DNA of 64,000 nucleotides from a virus. Both the position numbers and the translations under genes were made by a program. The stretch lies in IMG/VR virus record IMGVR_UViG_3300046820_003928, positions 62,001 to 126,000 of that record; one strand, 5' to 3'. The notes below the pieces were generated by a model. It was not told the origin of the DNA. It worked only from the letters and a program-made list of their open reading frames with translations, and ran no database searches. Of this stretch, positions 1 to 7,364 are shown piece by piece. Numbering within the stretch: position 1 is the first letter of the stretch; each line of letters begins with the position of its first letter.

Positions 1-549
1 CCCAGTAGCTCCCTGCTTGTTTTCAGAGAAGCCACGCTGCTGAACAAAGGTCTCTTGGACGGCGTCTGGATCTGAGTACCATTCTGACGTTGGTCCGAAT
101 ATCTTTGACAAGAACTGTCCTTTTCTTGATTGCTTTCCTGTGATCGTGATGTAGCTTTTGTGTTCAATCTGGCCAAAAATTGTATCAGTTCTAGGGGCCT
201 GTACGATCTCAAAGAACGTCTCACCGTAAGAGAAGAAATCTCCTTCTACAAGATCAATCTTTTTATCGATAAGATCTCTAACCTGAACATAGCACTCAAC
301 TGTGTAGTACTCTTCTGATCCGAACTTGTTAGTTGAAATGGCCTGGGGTGAATACTTTACAAGACACTCAAGCTCAATTGGTGTCTCAAATATCTTGTCA
401 GGTGCTTCTTCATAGACGTCGTGAACTCGCGTCTTGATCTCGTTGATAGAGAAATAGTAGATCTTCTGACCGATTACGTCCTTAATGAGCTCTTTGGCGA
501 TGTCATTTATGAAGTTGATCTCTCTGGGTGTAACAAAAAGTCTTGACAT
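1..549 (-). CDS. Virion protein of the head/neck region, 3' part beyond the window
   Basis: The open frame begins with ATG at 549 (MSRLFVTPREINFIND) and runs to the window edge without a stop, giving 183 visible codons. An AGGAGG Shine-Dalgarno lies 5 bases before the ATG and the previous gene ends at 562, so the start is secure. The visible part is soluble and acidic, with an even spread of aromatic residues and no signal peptide or membrane segment. I do not recognise a named family. Its position at the end of the head gene series, after the capsid gene and a probable connector protein, fits a neck or tail-completion role like T4 gp13-gp15, but that is inferred from gene order only. Confidence 0.75.
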   Translation of the reverse strand, partial: MSRLFVTPREINFINDIAKELIKDVIGQKIYYFSINEIKTRVHDVYEEAPDKIFETPIELECLVKYSPQAISTNKFGSEEYYTVECYVQVRDLIDKKIDLVEGDFFSYGETFFEIVQAPRTDTIFGQIEHKSYITITGKQSRKGQFLSKIFGPTSEWYSDPDAVQETFVQQRGFSENKQGATG

Positions 550-554
550 GTAAT

Positions 555-560
555 CCTCCT
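555..560 (-). promoter_or_regulatory. Ribosome binding site AGGAGG of the terminal partial gene
   Basis: AGGAGG sits 5 bases upstream of the ATG at 549, overlapping the stop region of the previous gene. It is a full anti-16S match and decides the start. Confidence 0.8.
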
Positions 561-561
561 G

Positions 562-1737
562 TTATCCCATGAAGATTGCTTTGCCATTAGGGACTGGTAT
601 CTTGGCAAGCTGCTTTGTTAGATTTTCTGCCCGAGTAGCTGCTGTCTCAATTAGCTTGTCATAGGTAAGTGTATCAAGCATCTCTCTAAGCTTTGTATTT
701 AGGTTTGTCTTGTCTTCTCTTCCACGAGTAATCAGATCTGAGCCGTTCAGGGTTACAGTTCCTCCCGGGATTGGAAGTGTTCCAAATTTATTTCTAATGA
801 GACCAAGCTGTTCCATGCAGAGAGCAAGCGTATATTGCCTAATCCATTGCTTGCCCATGCTATTTACACGTGTGTAGTCAACATTTCCGAAAGGAATATT
901 TGAGAGATTGGACACGCCGTTTGTGGATTGATCTTCATAGTCTGGATTGAGCGGGTTTGCGTAAAAGCGAACTCTCACCCAGAGCTTATTTGGGACCTCG
1001 TTCAAGGAAGGGGTCGGATAGATTCGAAGATTTGTTCCGATTACCTTGTAGGAATAGTTCGATCTCCTGACTCTGTTTGAGATGTCAAGCATTCCCGCCC
1101 TTAGTACGTCTTCAAAGACAGGCAAGACGTAAAATATTGTCTCTGGGGTGAAGGATTCAAATGAAAAAGCGTTGTTCAGATAGTTGATAGCCGAAGTTGT
1201 ATCGAAGAATCGATAGGCTGCCTGCGGGCTGAAGTGAAAGACCTCCATTATCCTCATCTTTGTCTTGGGAGATTCATTGTGACTCCCGCTAAAGAGAGCT
1301 ATCCCGTCTCCGCCAAGAAGGTCATTGTAGAGGTTATAGTCCTGCTGACCAGGCTTAAGGGTTATGGACCCTGAGTAGTGATTGTATGATCCTCCGAGAC
1401 CTGCCTCTGTTGCATAGGGCTCAGCAAATCTTGCAAGATATTCAAGGCTCTCTCTTGGCATCTTGTTTGACGCCTCATCTCCAGATCCCGTGTTAAAACC
1501 GAGATATGTAAGAAGTTGAGATTTTGCCTGGTATTGATTTAGTATGTTACCATACTCCAGGGTGGCCTCTTCGAAGTTTCCCCAGACCATCTTTTTCGTG
1601 AGCTCAACAGAAAGAACGTCGTCTCCAAGCTTTCTCTTGACAAAGACAACCATTTTATCCGCATCAGTCTGGAAGACAGAGTCTAAATCGAATATCCCGA
1701 AAGGGGTAGGATTCAGGGTTGTGCTAAAAATTGACAT
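562..1737 (-). CDS. Virion structural protein, probable head-tail connector
   Basis: A 391-residue protein beginning MSIFSTTLNPTPFG. An in-frame GTG at 1749 would add four residues. I prefer the ATG at 1737 because GGTGAG lies just before it and the GTG has no such site. The protein is soluble, without membrane segments. A conserved-looking central stretch, about residues 210-270, reads as beta-rich (KVIGTNLRIYPTPSL, then LWVRVRFYANPLNPDYEDQ). A basic C-terminal helix contains RAENLTKQLAKIPVP. It lies directly before the last partial gene and after the head genes. I cannot assign a family; a connector or neck role is inferred from position only. Confidence 0.7.
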   Translation of the reverse strand: MSIFSTTLNPTPFGIFDLDSVFQTDADKMVVFVKRKLGDDVLSVELTKKMVWGNFEEATLEYGNILNQYQAKSQLLTYLGFNTGSGDEASNKMPRESLEYLARFAEPYATEAGLGGSYNHYSGSITLKPGQQDYNLYNDLLGGDGIALFSGSHNESPKTKMRIMEVFHFSPQAAYRFFDTTSAINYLNNAFSFESFTPETIFYVLPVFEDVLRAGMLDISNRVRRSNYSYKVIGTNLRIYPTPSLNEVPNKLWVRVRFYANPLNPDYEDQSTNGVSNLSNIPFGNVDYTRVNSMGKQWIRQYTLALCMEQLGLIRNKFGTLPIPGGTVTLNGSDLITRGREDKTNLNTKLREMLDTLTYDKLIETAATRAENLTKQLAKIPVPNGKAIFMG

Positions 1738-1780
1738 TTGCTCACCCACATTCTAGAAGTAAATAGGCTGCAAACGCAAG

Positions 1781-1808
1781 TCAAGCGCCCAAGATTTTGG
1801 ACGCTTGA
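1781..1808 (-). terminator. Stem-loop between the low-complexity gene and the connector gene
   Basis: On the minus strand, TCAAGCG pairs with CGCTTGA, extended by three more pairs (one G-U), around an 8-base loop. It begins 10 bases after the stop codon at 1818. The U-tract is poor (CTTGCGTTTGC), so it may be a weak terminator or a processing or stabilising hairpin. Confidence 0.5.
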
Positions 1809-1817
1809 TCTATAATG

Positions 1818-2276
1818 CTAAACTAGATCTTTTTCTGCAACAATTTCAAAGGATCCTGATTCCCATTTGACTTTCATCTTTCTTCCATCGGGATACTTTC
1901 CTATCCAGACGACAGTTCCTGACTTGCCACCCTTTTGAATGCTTGAACCGACAGTCAAGTGAACTGCTGTCTTTGTGCTGCTCTTTTTGGACTTTGGTGA
2001 GGGTGAATCCTTGACATCGAGAGCCTGGACAGGCTTTTCTTCTTCGAGACTTGGCGCTTTGTCGAATGTCGTGAGAGGAGCTTCTTTAGAAAGAGATTCA
2101 GATGGGGACACCAGCTCTGCTGTCTGGGCGTCTGTTACCTGAAGAGGTTCGACATGAAAACCTGAAGCACTAGCAGAGGCATCTGTAGTTACAGCTGGGA
2201 TAGACTTGTCATCGACCTTGCTGGGCTGATTCTGATGCTGAGTCTTAGGGTTTTGCTTTTTTTGCTTTTTTCCCAT
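1818..2276 (-). CDS. Low-complexity protein with SH3-like C-terminus
   Basis: A 152-residue protein in two parts. Residues 1-105 are disordered-looking: a Lys/Gln-rich start (MGKKQKKQNPKTQHQ), then Ser, Ala, Pro and Glu runs and a second basic patch (SPKSKKSSTK). Residues 108-152 look like a small beta-barrel of KOW/SH3 type, with VGSSIQKGGKSGTVVWIG followed by KMKVKWESGSFEIV. It starts 3 bases after the stop of the 143-residue decoration-like protein, so the two are co-transcribed. A capsid-binding or DNA-binding role is possible. No family is recognised, and the division into a tail and a fold is read by eye. Confidence 0.7.
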   Translation of the reverse strand: MGKKQKKQNPKTQHQNQPSKVDDKSIPAVTTDASASASGFHVEPLQVTDAQTAELVSPSESLSKEAPLTTFDKAPSLEEEKPVQALDVKDSPSPKSKKSSTKTAVHLTVGSSIQKGGKSGTVVWIGKYPDGRKMKVKWESGSFEIVAEKDLV

Positions 2277-2279
2277 AAA

Positions 2280-2711
2280 TTAGCTCACGACTGGAGAGAG
2301 CGTATTTCCAATTGCAACGTTGTGCGCAGACATTAGACTCCAGCCTACATTTGTCCAGATAAGTTCAGCGACATCTCCGGCATTCGTAAATACGATCTGT
2401 GAAAGCTGATTCCCCTTGGAGACTGAAATTGTTGCATCCCCGCCATCGGAGACCATCATGATACGCTTTAGTTGTCCCACAGCACTTCCGTTTCCAAGCT
2501 CGAGAGCAGCAGATCCTGCTGCTACGTCCACGTAGGATGTGTGACACCGCACACTGACTGGGCCAGATGCTGTAACAGTCTCGGGAGCAGCAGCAGGAAT
2601 AAACCCAGCAAAACATACAGAGCTTGCAATTCCAGTAGATCCATCAACACTAAAGCCAGATCCCGGGTATTGAACGAGGCCCTCTCCCGGGCTATAAACT
2701 ACACTTGGCAT
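2280..2711 (-). CDS. Small virion protein, candidate head decoration or fibre-tip protein
   Basis: A 143-residue protein, Gly/Ala/Ser/Val-rich with few charges, starting MPSVVYSPGEGLVQYPGSG. Its C-terminal half has an alternating beta pattern (GQLKRIMMVSDGGDATISV, then ELIWTNVGWSLMSAH) of a kind seen in phage decoration and fibre-head domains. AGGAG lies 6 bases before the ATG. It is the only gene here with its own long leader, a near-consensus late promoter and a leader hairpin, which suggests high late expression as expected of a decoration protein. That role is inferred; an adhesin-tip domain is the alternative. Confidence 0.65.
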   Translation of the reverse strand: MPSVVYSPGEGLVQYPGSGFSVDGSTGIASSVCFAGFIPAAAPETVTASGPVSVRCHTSYVDVAAGSAALELGNGSAVGQLKRIMMVSDGGDATISVSKGNQLSQIVFTNAGDVAELIWTNVGWSLMSAHNVAIGNTLSPVVS

Positions 2712-2763
2712 ATGATCTCCTGTTTTCTTTGCTAGCTTTTAGAAAAGCTTGATAGCAGTATTG

Positions 2764-2771
2764 TACTTATA
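2764..2771 (-). promoter_or_regulatory. Candidate T4-type late promoter (TATAAGTA)
   Basis: The minus strand reads TATAAGTA, one mismatch from the T4 late -10 box TATAAATA, 52 bases upstream of the ATG at 2711. The intervening leader contains a 7-bp hairpin (AGCTTTT/AAAAGCT, 2734-2749) and the AGGAG site. The 96-base gap between genes is among the largest in this compact region, and a gp55-like sigma factor is encoded at 50155-50874. Supported by motif and position only. Confidence 0.45.
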
Positions 2772-2807
2772 ACTATACTGGCGTTTAAAAAGACATACAA
2801 TCAAGGA

Positions 2808-4550
2808 CTATCCCTTAATGCACATCTGAACGAAAGATCGCAAAGTGATCTCTGAGATCGTTTCTGGCTTGTCCAGAATGTTCCAGATTTCTTTCTTTGA
2901 CCTGTCGTCCAAGTCGCTTGGTAGCAGTGAAACAAACTGTTTTTCACTCCTGGATGCGAGTAGATCCCTCATATGAGTTCCGGATATTCTTTCTCCGCTA
3001 GAAAGCTGGACATTTTTTACGAAGACGGGTTCAATTCTCCCAGTGCCGTACTGGACTGGATAGTATTTCTGCAGAGACTCTGGAGAAAATCTGTCCTTAT
3101 CGTCTTCTCCTGCATAGAGTCTAAAAAAGACCTCAGGATCGTTAGCGTATGATCTTATTGCGCCTCTTGTGTCTCCCACAGGTTCTGCGCTGTAGCTAAT
3201 GTCTACATTTTTAGGAAGAATTGGTTCAAGATATCTCTTCCATATTTTTATCATGTCTGAACCAGAGATCTGGACTCCTCCGCTCTCTCTTGATTTTACT
3301 GAAACAATGAGAAATACCTTGTCGTTCTCTCTTGCAGCTTGCTCAATAACTGCCCAGTGTCCCTTGTGAACTGGTTTCACTGCCATCGGGACGACTCCGA
3401 TACTGACAGATCCTCTTCCCTTTCCTAGCCCGACTGCCTGTCGCTTTCCGAGAATATTACGAACAGCAGCAAGAGCGTCTTCTTGAATGTTTATGAGATT
3501 TTTTCTATCATTTTCTACGCCGACTGTAGCAAAGTCTTCCCTTGACATCGAAAAAACAATCTTAGAAAGGAAGGAGATTGCATCACCCATCGGTTCATCG
3601 TCAAGGTCGTCTTCATCAATTTTATTTCTAATGAACTTTGAAAGTTTTTCGTAATAAACATTCTCTTCTTCTGCAGATTTCTCACCAAACTCTTCTTGCT
3701 TCTTGGCACGTCTCGCTTCCTGGTCGTGCTGATCAGCCCGGGACGTCTTGAATAGCTTTCCAGTAAATCTTGTAGTCTGGCCGGTTTCTGGATCAGCAAT
3801 CGGAGAAACCACAACACCCTCAGCATCTCCACCAAGAGAAGAAGTAAAATCAGACAGAACATTAACAAAGGTGTCCAGAACTCCTTTCCAGTTCCCCCTT
3901 GAAATAAAACTGTCTATCTCTTCACTTAGATTCTCAAATCTTGTGCGAATACTGCTATCTTTGCACCCGTCGATAATTGAATCTGTAGAATCAAGTCTTC
4001 CTTCAAATATGACGGGATAAGCTTCGAGGTCAAGTGCACGTCTAAATTCTTCTTTTCTTTGTGTATCGTTTTCAAACTCTGCAAGAGATGTGACCCTGCC
4101 TCCTCTAAGGGAGTATGTTGTAGGTCCAAACCCAGTCAAAAATAGACCGCCTGTCTTTTCATAGCTCCTTGAAATTGTCGGCTTTCTCTGGATGAACTCA
4201 ACAAAAAATTCATAGTCCCTAGGAATTTTTGATGTTTGCGGGTGGACACGTGCAAGATGATCATGGACAAAAGAATACTGGCTTCTTCCTGCTGACTGTC
4301 TCTCTATTTCCTTTTCTCTGCCTAGCCCCTTTAGGCCGGCAAATTCCTCAGGAAAAACAACGTTTTCCTTGTATGAGACTATCCAGTTGTTTAGATAGCT
4401 CTTAGGATCAAAAGGCTGATCATTTCTAATAAGAGTAAGCTTTGTACCATCAAGCTTCTCTTCAACAACCATGTATTGATTGCAAAATTCTTTGGCTGCA
4501 GAATTTGATGTGATAGTCTTGACAATCTTTGGAATTGAAATATCAAGCAT
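2808..4550 (-). CDS. Fused ligase-family domain and HxGH nucleotidylyltransferase
   Basis: A 580-residue two-domain enzyme. Residues 25-275 carry the covalent-nucleotidyltransferase motifs of ATP-dependent RNA/DNA ligases: motif I EKLDGTK with the AMP-accepting lysine K32, motif III-like YEFFVEF (113-119), motif IV EGVVV (244-248) and motif V GKLFK (264-268). Residues 290-375 form a charged helical linker. Residues 383-530 form an HxGH nucleotidylyltransferase domain like NMN adenylyltransferases and cytidylyltransferases: VKPVHKGH (391-398) and the C-terminal ISGTHMR (522-528). All visible catalytic motifs are intact. It overlaps the upstream pol-beta-type nucleotidyltransferase gene by 8 bases, so the two are translationally coupled. 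KLDGTK favours RNA end joining or repair over replication, but substrate and nucleotide are unknown. Confidence 0.8.
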   Translation of the reverse strand: MLDISIPKIVKTITSNSAAKEFCNQYMVVEEKLDGTKLTLIRNDQPFDPKSYLNNWIVSYKENVVFPEEFAGLKGLGREKEIERQSAGRSQYSFVHDHLARVHPQTSKIPRDYEFFVEFIQRKPTISRSYEKTGGLFLTGFGPTTYSLRGGRVTSLAEFENDTQRKEEFRRALDLEAYPVIFEGRLDSTDSIIDGCKDSSIRTRFENLSEEIDSFISRGNWKGVLDTFVNVLSDFTSSLGGDAEGVVVSPIADPETGQTTRFTGKLFKTSRADQHDQEARRAKKQEEFGEKSAEEENVYYEKLSKFIRNKIDEDDLDDEPMGDAISFLSKIVFSMSREDFATVGVENDRKNLINIQEDALAAVRNILGKRQAVGLGKGRGSVSIGVVPMAVKPVHKGHWAVIEQAARENDKVFLIVSVKSRESGGVQISGSDMIKIWKRYLEPILPKNVDISYSAEPVGDTRGAIRSYANDPEVFFRLYAGEDDKDRFSPESLQKYYPVQYGTGRIEPVFVKNVQLSSGERISGTHMRDLLASRSEKQFVSLLPSDLDDRSKKEIWNILDKPETISEITLRSFVQMCIKG

Positions 4551-5841
4551 TGAGAATTCCTCTGATTAGCCTGCGTAGCCCTTCTTCAAGTTCAACTGGC
4601 GCAAGCTCTTCATCGTCACTAGCGAGCGAGCCTCTATCCGCCATTTTCAGCTTGAATCTTTTATAATATTTCTCAAGCATTGCCTCAATCTCTTCAGGAG
4701 GTAGCACTTCATTGAGAACATCATCAAATCCAAAAGATCTAATTGCAGCAACAGCAGCTGCCTTTGGCTTGATGTCCTTGGCCTCACTATACGTGCTGAT
4801 CTCTTGTCCGTGATCACCTATAAGCTTATACAAAAAAGATTTAAGAACTTTCCCACAAAACTTCCTGCCCTCGGGATCTGGTAGAAGATTCTCTCGCATA
4901 ATATCGAGTAATCCTAAAAAGGATCTCATCTTCTCAAGATCCTCAGGCTCAGCAGAAAATCCAAAGGCTGCCTCGAAGATTTTTTCAGCATCAGTCACGT
5001 ATTTTTTCTCGCTAGGCTGCGTCACCTTGTAGACAGGCTGCCCCTCGTGTTCATAATCTTGCTTTGTAAGACGCGTTGTCCCTAGACCCTTGTCAACTGC
5101 AAGAGACTGCATATGGAGATCTGGTCCGGGCTCTTTCACAAGTCTTAGCTTTTCTTTTGTCGAAGCTGGGGTAGCAATATGTCCAGAGACACGAGATCTG
5201 ATTGATACGAGAGACTGCAACAGGTATTTGTGAAAAACTCCCTTGACTGACTGCTGAACATCTCGCCAGTTGGATGAGTGACTCAATTTGACCCATGATT
5301 TTAATGCTTTAGAAGTCTTCTCATCCTCTCCCTGCACTGGAATAGGTTGTGGCATAAAGTCAAACTGAATATATGGATTTCCCTTTCCATCCACGTACTG
5401 AAAGATTGTATTTGTGCCCCTATCATTGGCAACATTTTCGTTTGGCTGGATCTTCGTTCCAATAATCTTAAATTTGGATCCGAGCATCGATCCCTTGTTT
5501 TGATCGAGGAACTTTATTAACGAAGATCCGCGCTCTCCTGCTTGCGGGATGTAGATGTCAAGATCGCTAAAGGTCTCTTTATAAAATGAGAAATCCTCGT
5601 CGCTGATGCTAGGGTCAACGATGTGCTCAGTTGAACCGCCAAAGATCAAAAGATCACTGAAGTAGCTCTCAAGTTCGGGCCAAAGCAACTTGCCAAACAT
5701 TGATGAAAATCCATCATTGAGAGCAGACAGCATTTCTTTGATATCTGCAATAAATCGATTTCTAGCGTTCTCTGATTTGAATTTAAGAGAATTTCCAGAG
5801 ATCAGTTTGCCATCAAGATCATAACGATAATTTCCACCCAT
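4543..5841 (-). CDS. Pol-beta superfamily nucleotidyltransferase-like protein
   Basis: A 432-residue protein from ATG 5841; an upstream in-frame TTG at 5847 is less likely. Residues 65-100 show the nucleotidyltransferase signature: LLIFGGSTEHI (GGS 68-70), then SDLDIYIP with the two metal-binding aspartates D93 and D95. A third acidic position follows in YIQFDFMP (D161). This Gly-Ser, DxD, D layout is shared by CCA-adding enzymes, poly(A) polymerases and MNT-type enzymes. The C-terminal 250 residues are helical and charged, with no recognised domain. It overlaps the downstream ligase/nucleotidylyltransferase fusion by 8 bases and follows a homing endonuclease gene. The pair suggests an end-processing plus sealing function on nucleic acid, which is inference. 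It could instead modify a protein or small molecule. Confidence 0.7.
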   Translation of the reverse strand: MGGNYRYDLDGKLISGNSLKFKSENARNRFIADIKEMLSALNDGFSSMFGKLLWPELESYFSDLLIFGGSTEHIVDPSISDEDFSFYKETFSDLDIYIPQAGERGSSLIKFLDQNKGSMLGSKFKIIGTKIQPNENVANDRGTNTIFQYVDGKGNPYIQFDFMPQPIPVQGEDEKTSKALKSWVKLSHSSNWRDVQQSVKGVFHKYLLQSLVSIRSRVSGHIATPASTKEKLRLVKEPGPDLHMQSLAVDKGLGTTRLTKQDYEHEGQPVYKVTQPSEKKYVTDAEKIFEAAFGFSAEPEDLEKMRSFLGLLDIMRENLLPDPEGRKFCGKVLKSFLYKLIGDHGQEISTYSEAKDIKPKAAAVAAIRSFGFDDVLNEVLPPEEIEAMLEKYYKRFKLKMADRGSLASDDEELAPVELEEGLRRLIRGILNA

Positions 5842-5865
5842 ATGCAATCACTCGCTTTTAGCTAA

Positions 5866-7278
5866 CTATCGTGAAATAGTAAAAATCTTTGATCCTGCAC
5901 CCCAGATCCTAAAAACTCGGGATTCTGATGCTATCTGTCGCTCAGATTTTCCATCTCTTGCTCTGAACTTAAATCGATCAAACCTGCTTCTGAGATCTGA
6001 GTACCAGTAGTCAGGACCCGTTGATCCCACTTCGACAAATCCCGACTTTAGATACCCTTCTCCCTTTCCGACTCGACGATCGACGTAAGTCATCAATCCT
6101 TGTTTTTCAGATTCTACTGCATATTTGTAAGCCACACTAGAAATTCTCGACAATCCTCCTGGAATATTCCATCCGGGAGCAATTGCAAATCTTGAGATCT
6201 CAAGCCATTCATTCCACTTTTTCTGTCGTGGCGCCCGCAAAGACATACAAGCAACAATCTCGCCCTTGTGCTCTAGCCCCCACGCGATCTTTGCTACTGC
6301 ATACCCAGACAGGTGGCTTCTTTCAAAAAACTGTCGCTGCGTATGAGCGTCAACTTCTACAATCTTGCACTGTCTTGCTCCAGCGTGATATTTAAAAAGA
6401 CCTAGACGACTAAGGATCATACCTTTGACAATCTCCTGTCGATCTTGCCATTCATCTTGAAAAATCTGTAAGAGTCGAACTCCTGCAGCATCTGCAAGAT
6501 TTGCCTTTATAGAATGTGCTTTAGGGTCACACCCAGTTTTTGCCTCAGAGTGAAAATAGAGACCGTGACACTCGATGCCAAGATTCTTCTCTGGAACAAA
6601 GATGTCAATCTCTTTCGGGGCTATTACAGTTCTGTCTCCCCTTCTTGTCTGTATGCCAAGATCTTTGATCCAGGACTCGACCTCAATCTGCCATTGAGAC
6701 GCTGTGACTGGGTGACAGGTCTCACAGAGGGATCCTCGTTCAAATGCTTGCAAAGTCTTCTGCTGGATATCTCCACAGGTTTTGCATCTGAGTTCAAGAT
6801 ATTGACGCTGTCTGCTAAAATATTCATGCAAAGGAGTTAGAAGCTTAAAATCAGAATCTCTTTCCTCGATTCGTGATGCTATCGTCTCTTTCCCCAGCCG
6901 CTTTGAGATGCTGATGCGTGCCCGAGTGACATCATCGTGCCTGCGACCAAAAAAGGGATTTCCGGATCCAGATACCTTGTTAGAAATTTCTCTAATGCGA
7001 GAGTCAGTCTGCGCCGTTTTTCCCTTGTTCCATGATTCAGCCCTTCCTCCCTTTGCGCCGCCTTCTCTAGCTGCAATTCTGGAACACCCTTGACAGTATT
7101 TCTTAAACTGGAAAGAAGAGTATCTCGTTAAAGATCCACATGAAGCGCAAAGGGGTCGCACATCATGATGATGGAACTTTATTGTATATTCCTCTCCTGA
7201 CATGCCATGAGACTTCTTGATATGGTTTGACAGAGATTTACCATCAGGAAAATCAGCATCGCATCCAAGACACTTCAT
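5866..7278 (-). CDS. Homing endonuclease, EDxHD (Vsr-like, I-Bth0305I type) with zinc fingers
   Basis: A 470-residue free-standing endonuclease. The N-terminus has a C2H2-like finger (CLGCDADF...HIKKSHG, residues 3-25) and two further CxxC pairs (CASCG, CQGC). Residues 100-130 contain a NUMOD3-type DNA-binding motif (GSGNPFFGRRHDD). Another CxxC pair (CKTCGD) is followed by CETCHP. The catalytic core, about residues 195-290, has EIDIFVP followed by GIECHGLYFHSE, the layout of EDxHD nucleases related to Vsr. The C-terminal 180 residues are basic and probably recognise DNA. It sits with a second homing nuclease just downstream of the major capsid gene, a favoured invasion spot in T4-like phages. 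It is probably expressed from its own promoter and is not needed for virion assembly. Confidence 0.8.
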   Translation of the reverse strand: MKCLGCDADFPDGKSLSNHIKKSHGMSGEEYTIKFHHHDVRPLCASCGSLTRYSSFQFKKYCQGCSRIAAREGGAKGGRAESWNKGKTAQTDSRIREISNKVSGSGNPFFGRRHDDVTRARISISKRLGKETIASRIEERDSDFKLLTPLHEYFSRQRQYLELRCKTCGDIQQKTLQAFERGSLCETCHPVTASQWQIEVESWIKDLGIQTRRGDRTVIAPKEIDIFVPEKNLGIECHGLYFHSEAKTGCDPKAHSIKANLADAAGVRLLQIFQDEWQDRQEIVKGMILSRLGLFKYHAGARQCKIVEVDAHTQRQFFERSHLSGYAVAKIAWGLEHKGEIVACMSLRAPRQKKWNEWLEISRFAIAPGWNIPGGLSRISSVAYKYAVESEKQGLMTYVDRRVGKGEGYLKSGFVEVGSTGPDYWYSDLRSRFDRFKFRARDGKSERQIASESRVFRIWGAGSKIFTISR

Positions 7279-7298
7279 GTCATAATACCCTTGTATGA

Positions 7299-7306
7299 TA
7301 TTTATT
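7299..7306 (-). promoter_or_regulatory. Candidate late promoter for the EDxHD homing endonuclease
   Basis: The minus strand reads AATAAATA, one mismatch from the T4 late box TATAAATA, 20 bases before the ATG at 7278 in an 86-base intergenic gap. Homing genes inserted in late operons of T4-like phages often carry their own late promoter. A second near-match (TATGAATA, 8164-8171) precedes the neighbouring homing gene. The region is AT-rich, so chance matches are possible. Confidence 0.3.
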
Positions 7307-7364
7307 CTAATAGAAAATGATGTTTATAAAACAAAAACGGCCACCCCGGTGAGAGCGTAGCGAA

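Noticed and set aside
130-318. 62-codon plus-strand open frame inside the partial terminal gene
   Set aside because: It has no ribosome site, and the minus-strand frame is open through the whole stretch with a full AGGAGG start.
7338-7364. Possible terminator after the PD-(D/E)XK homing gene
   Set aside because: A T-run is present on the minus strand (GTTTTTGTTTT), but the preceding CACCGGGGTGGCCG gives only a very short stem with a tiny or mismatched loop, so it is not listed as a feature.
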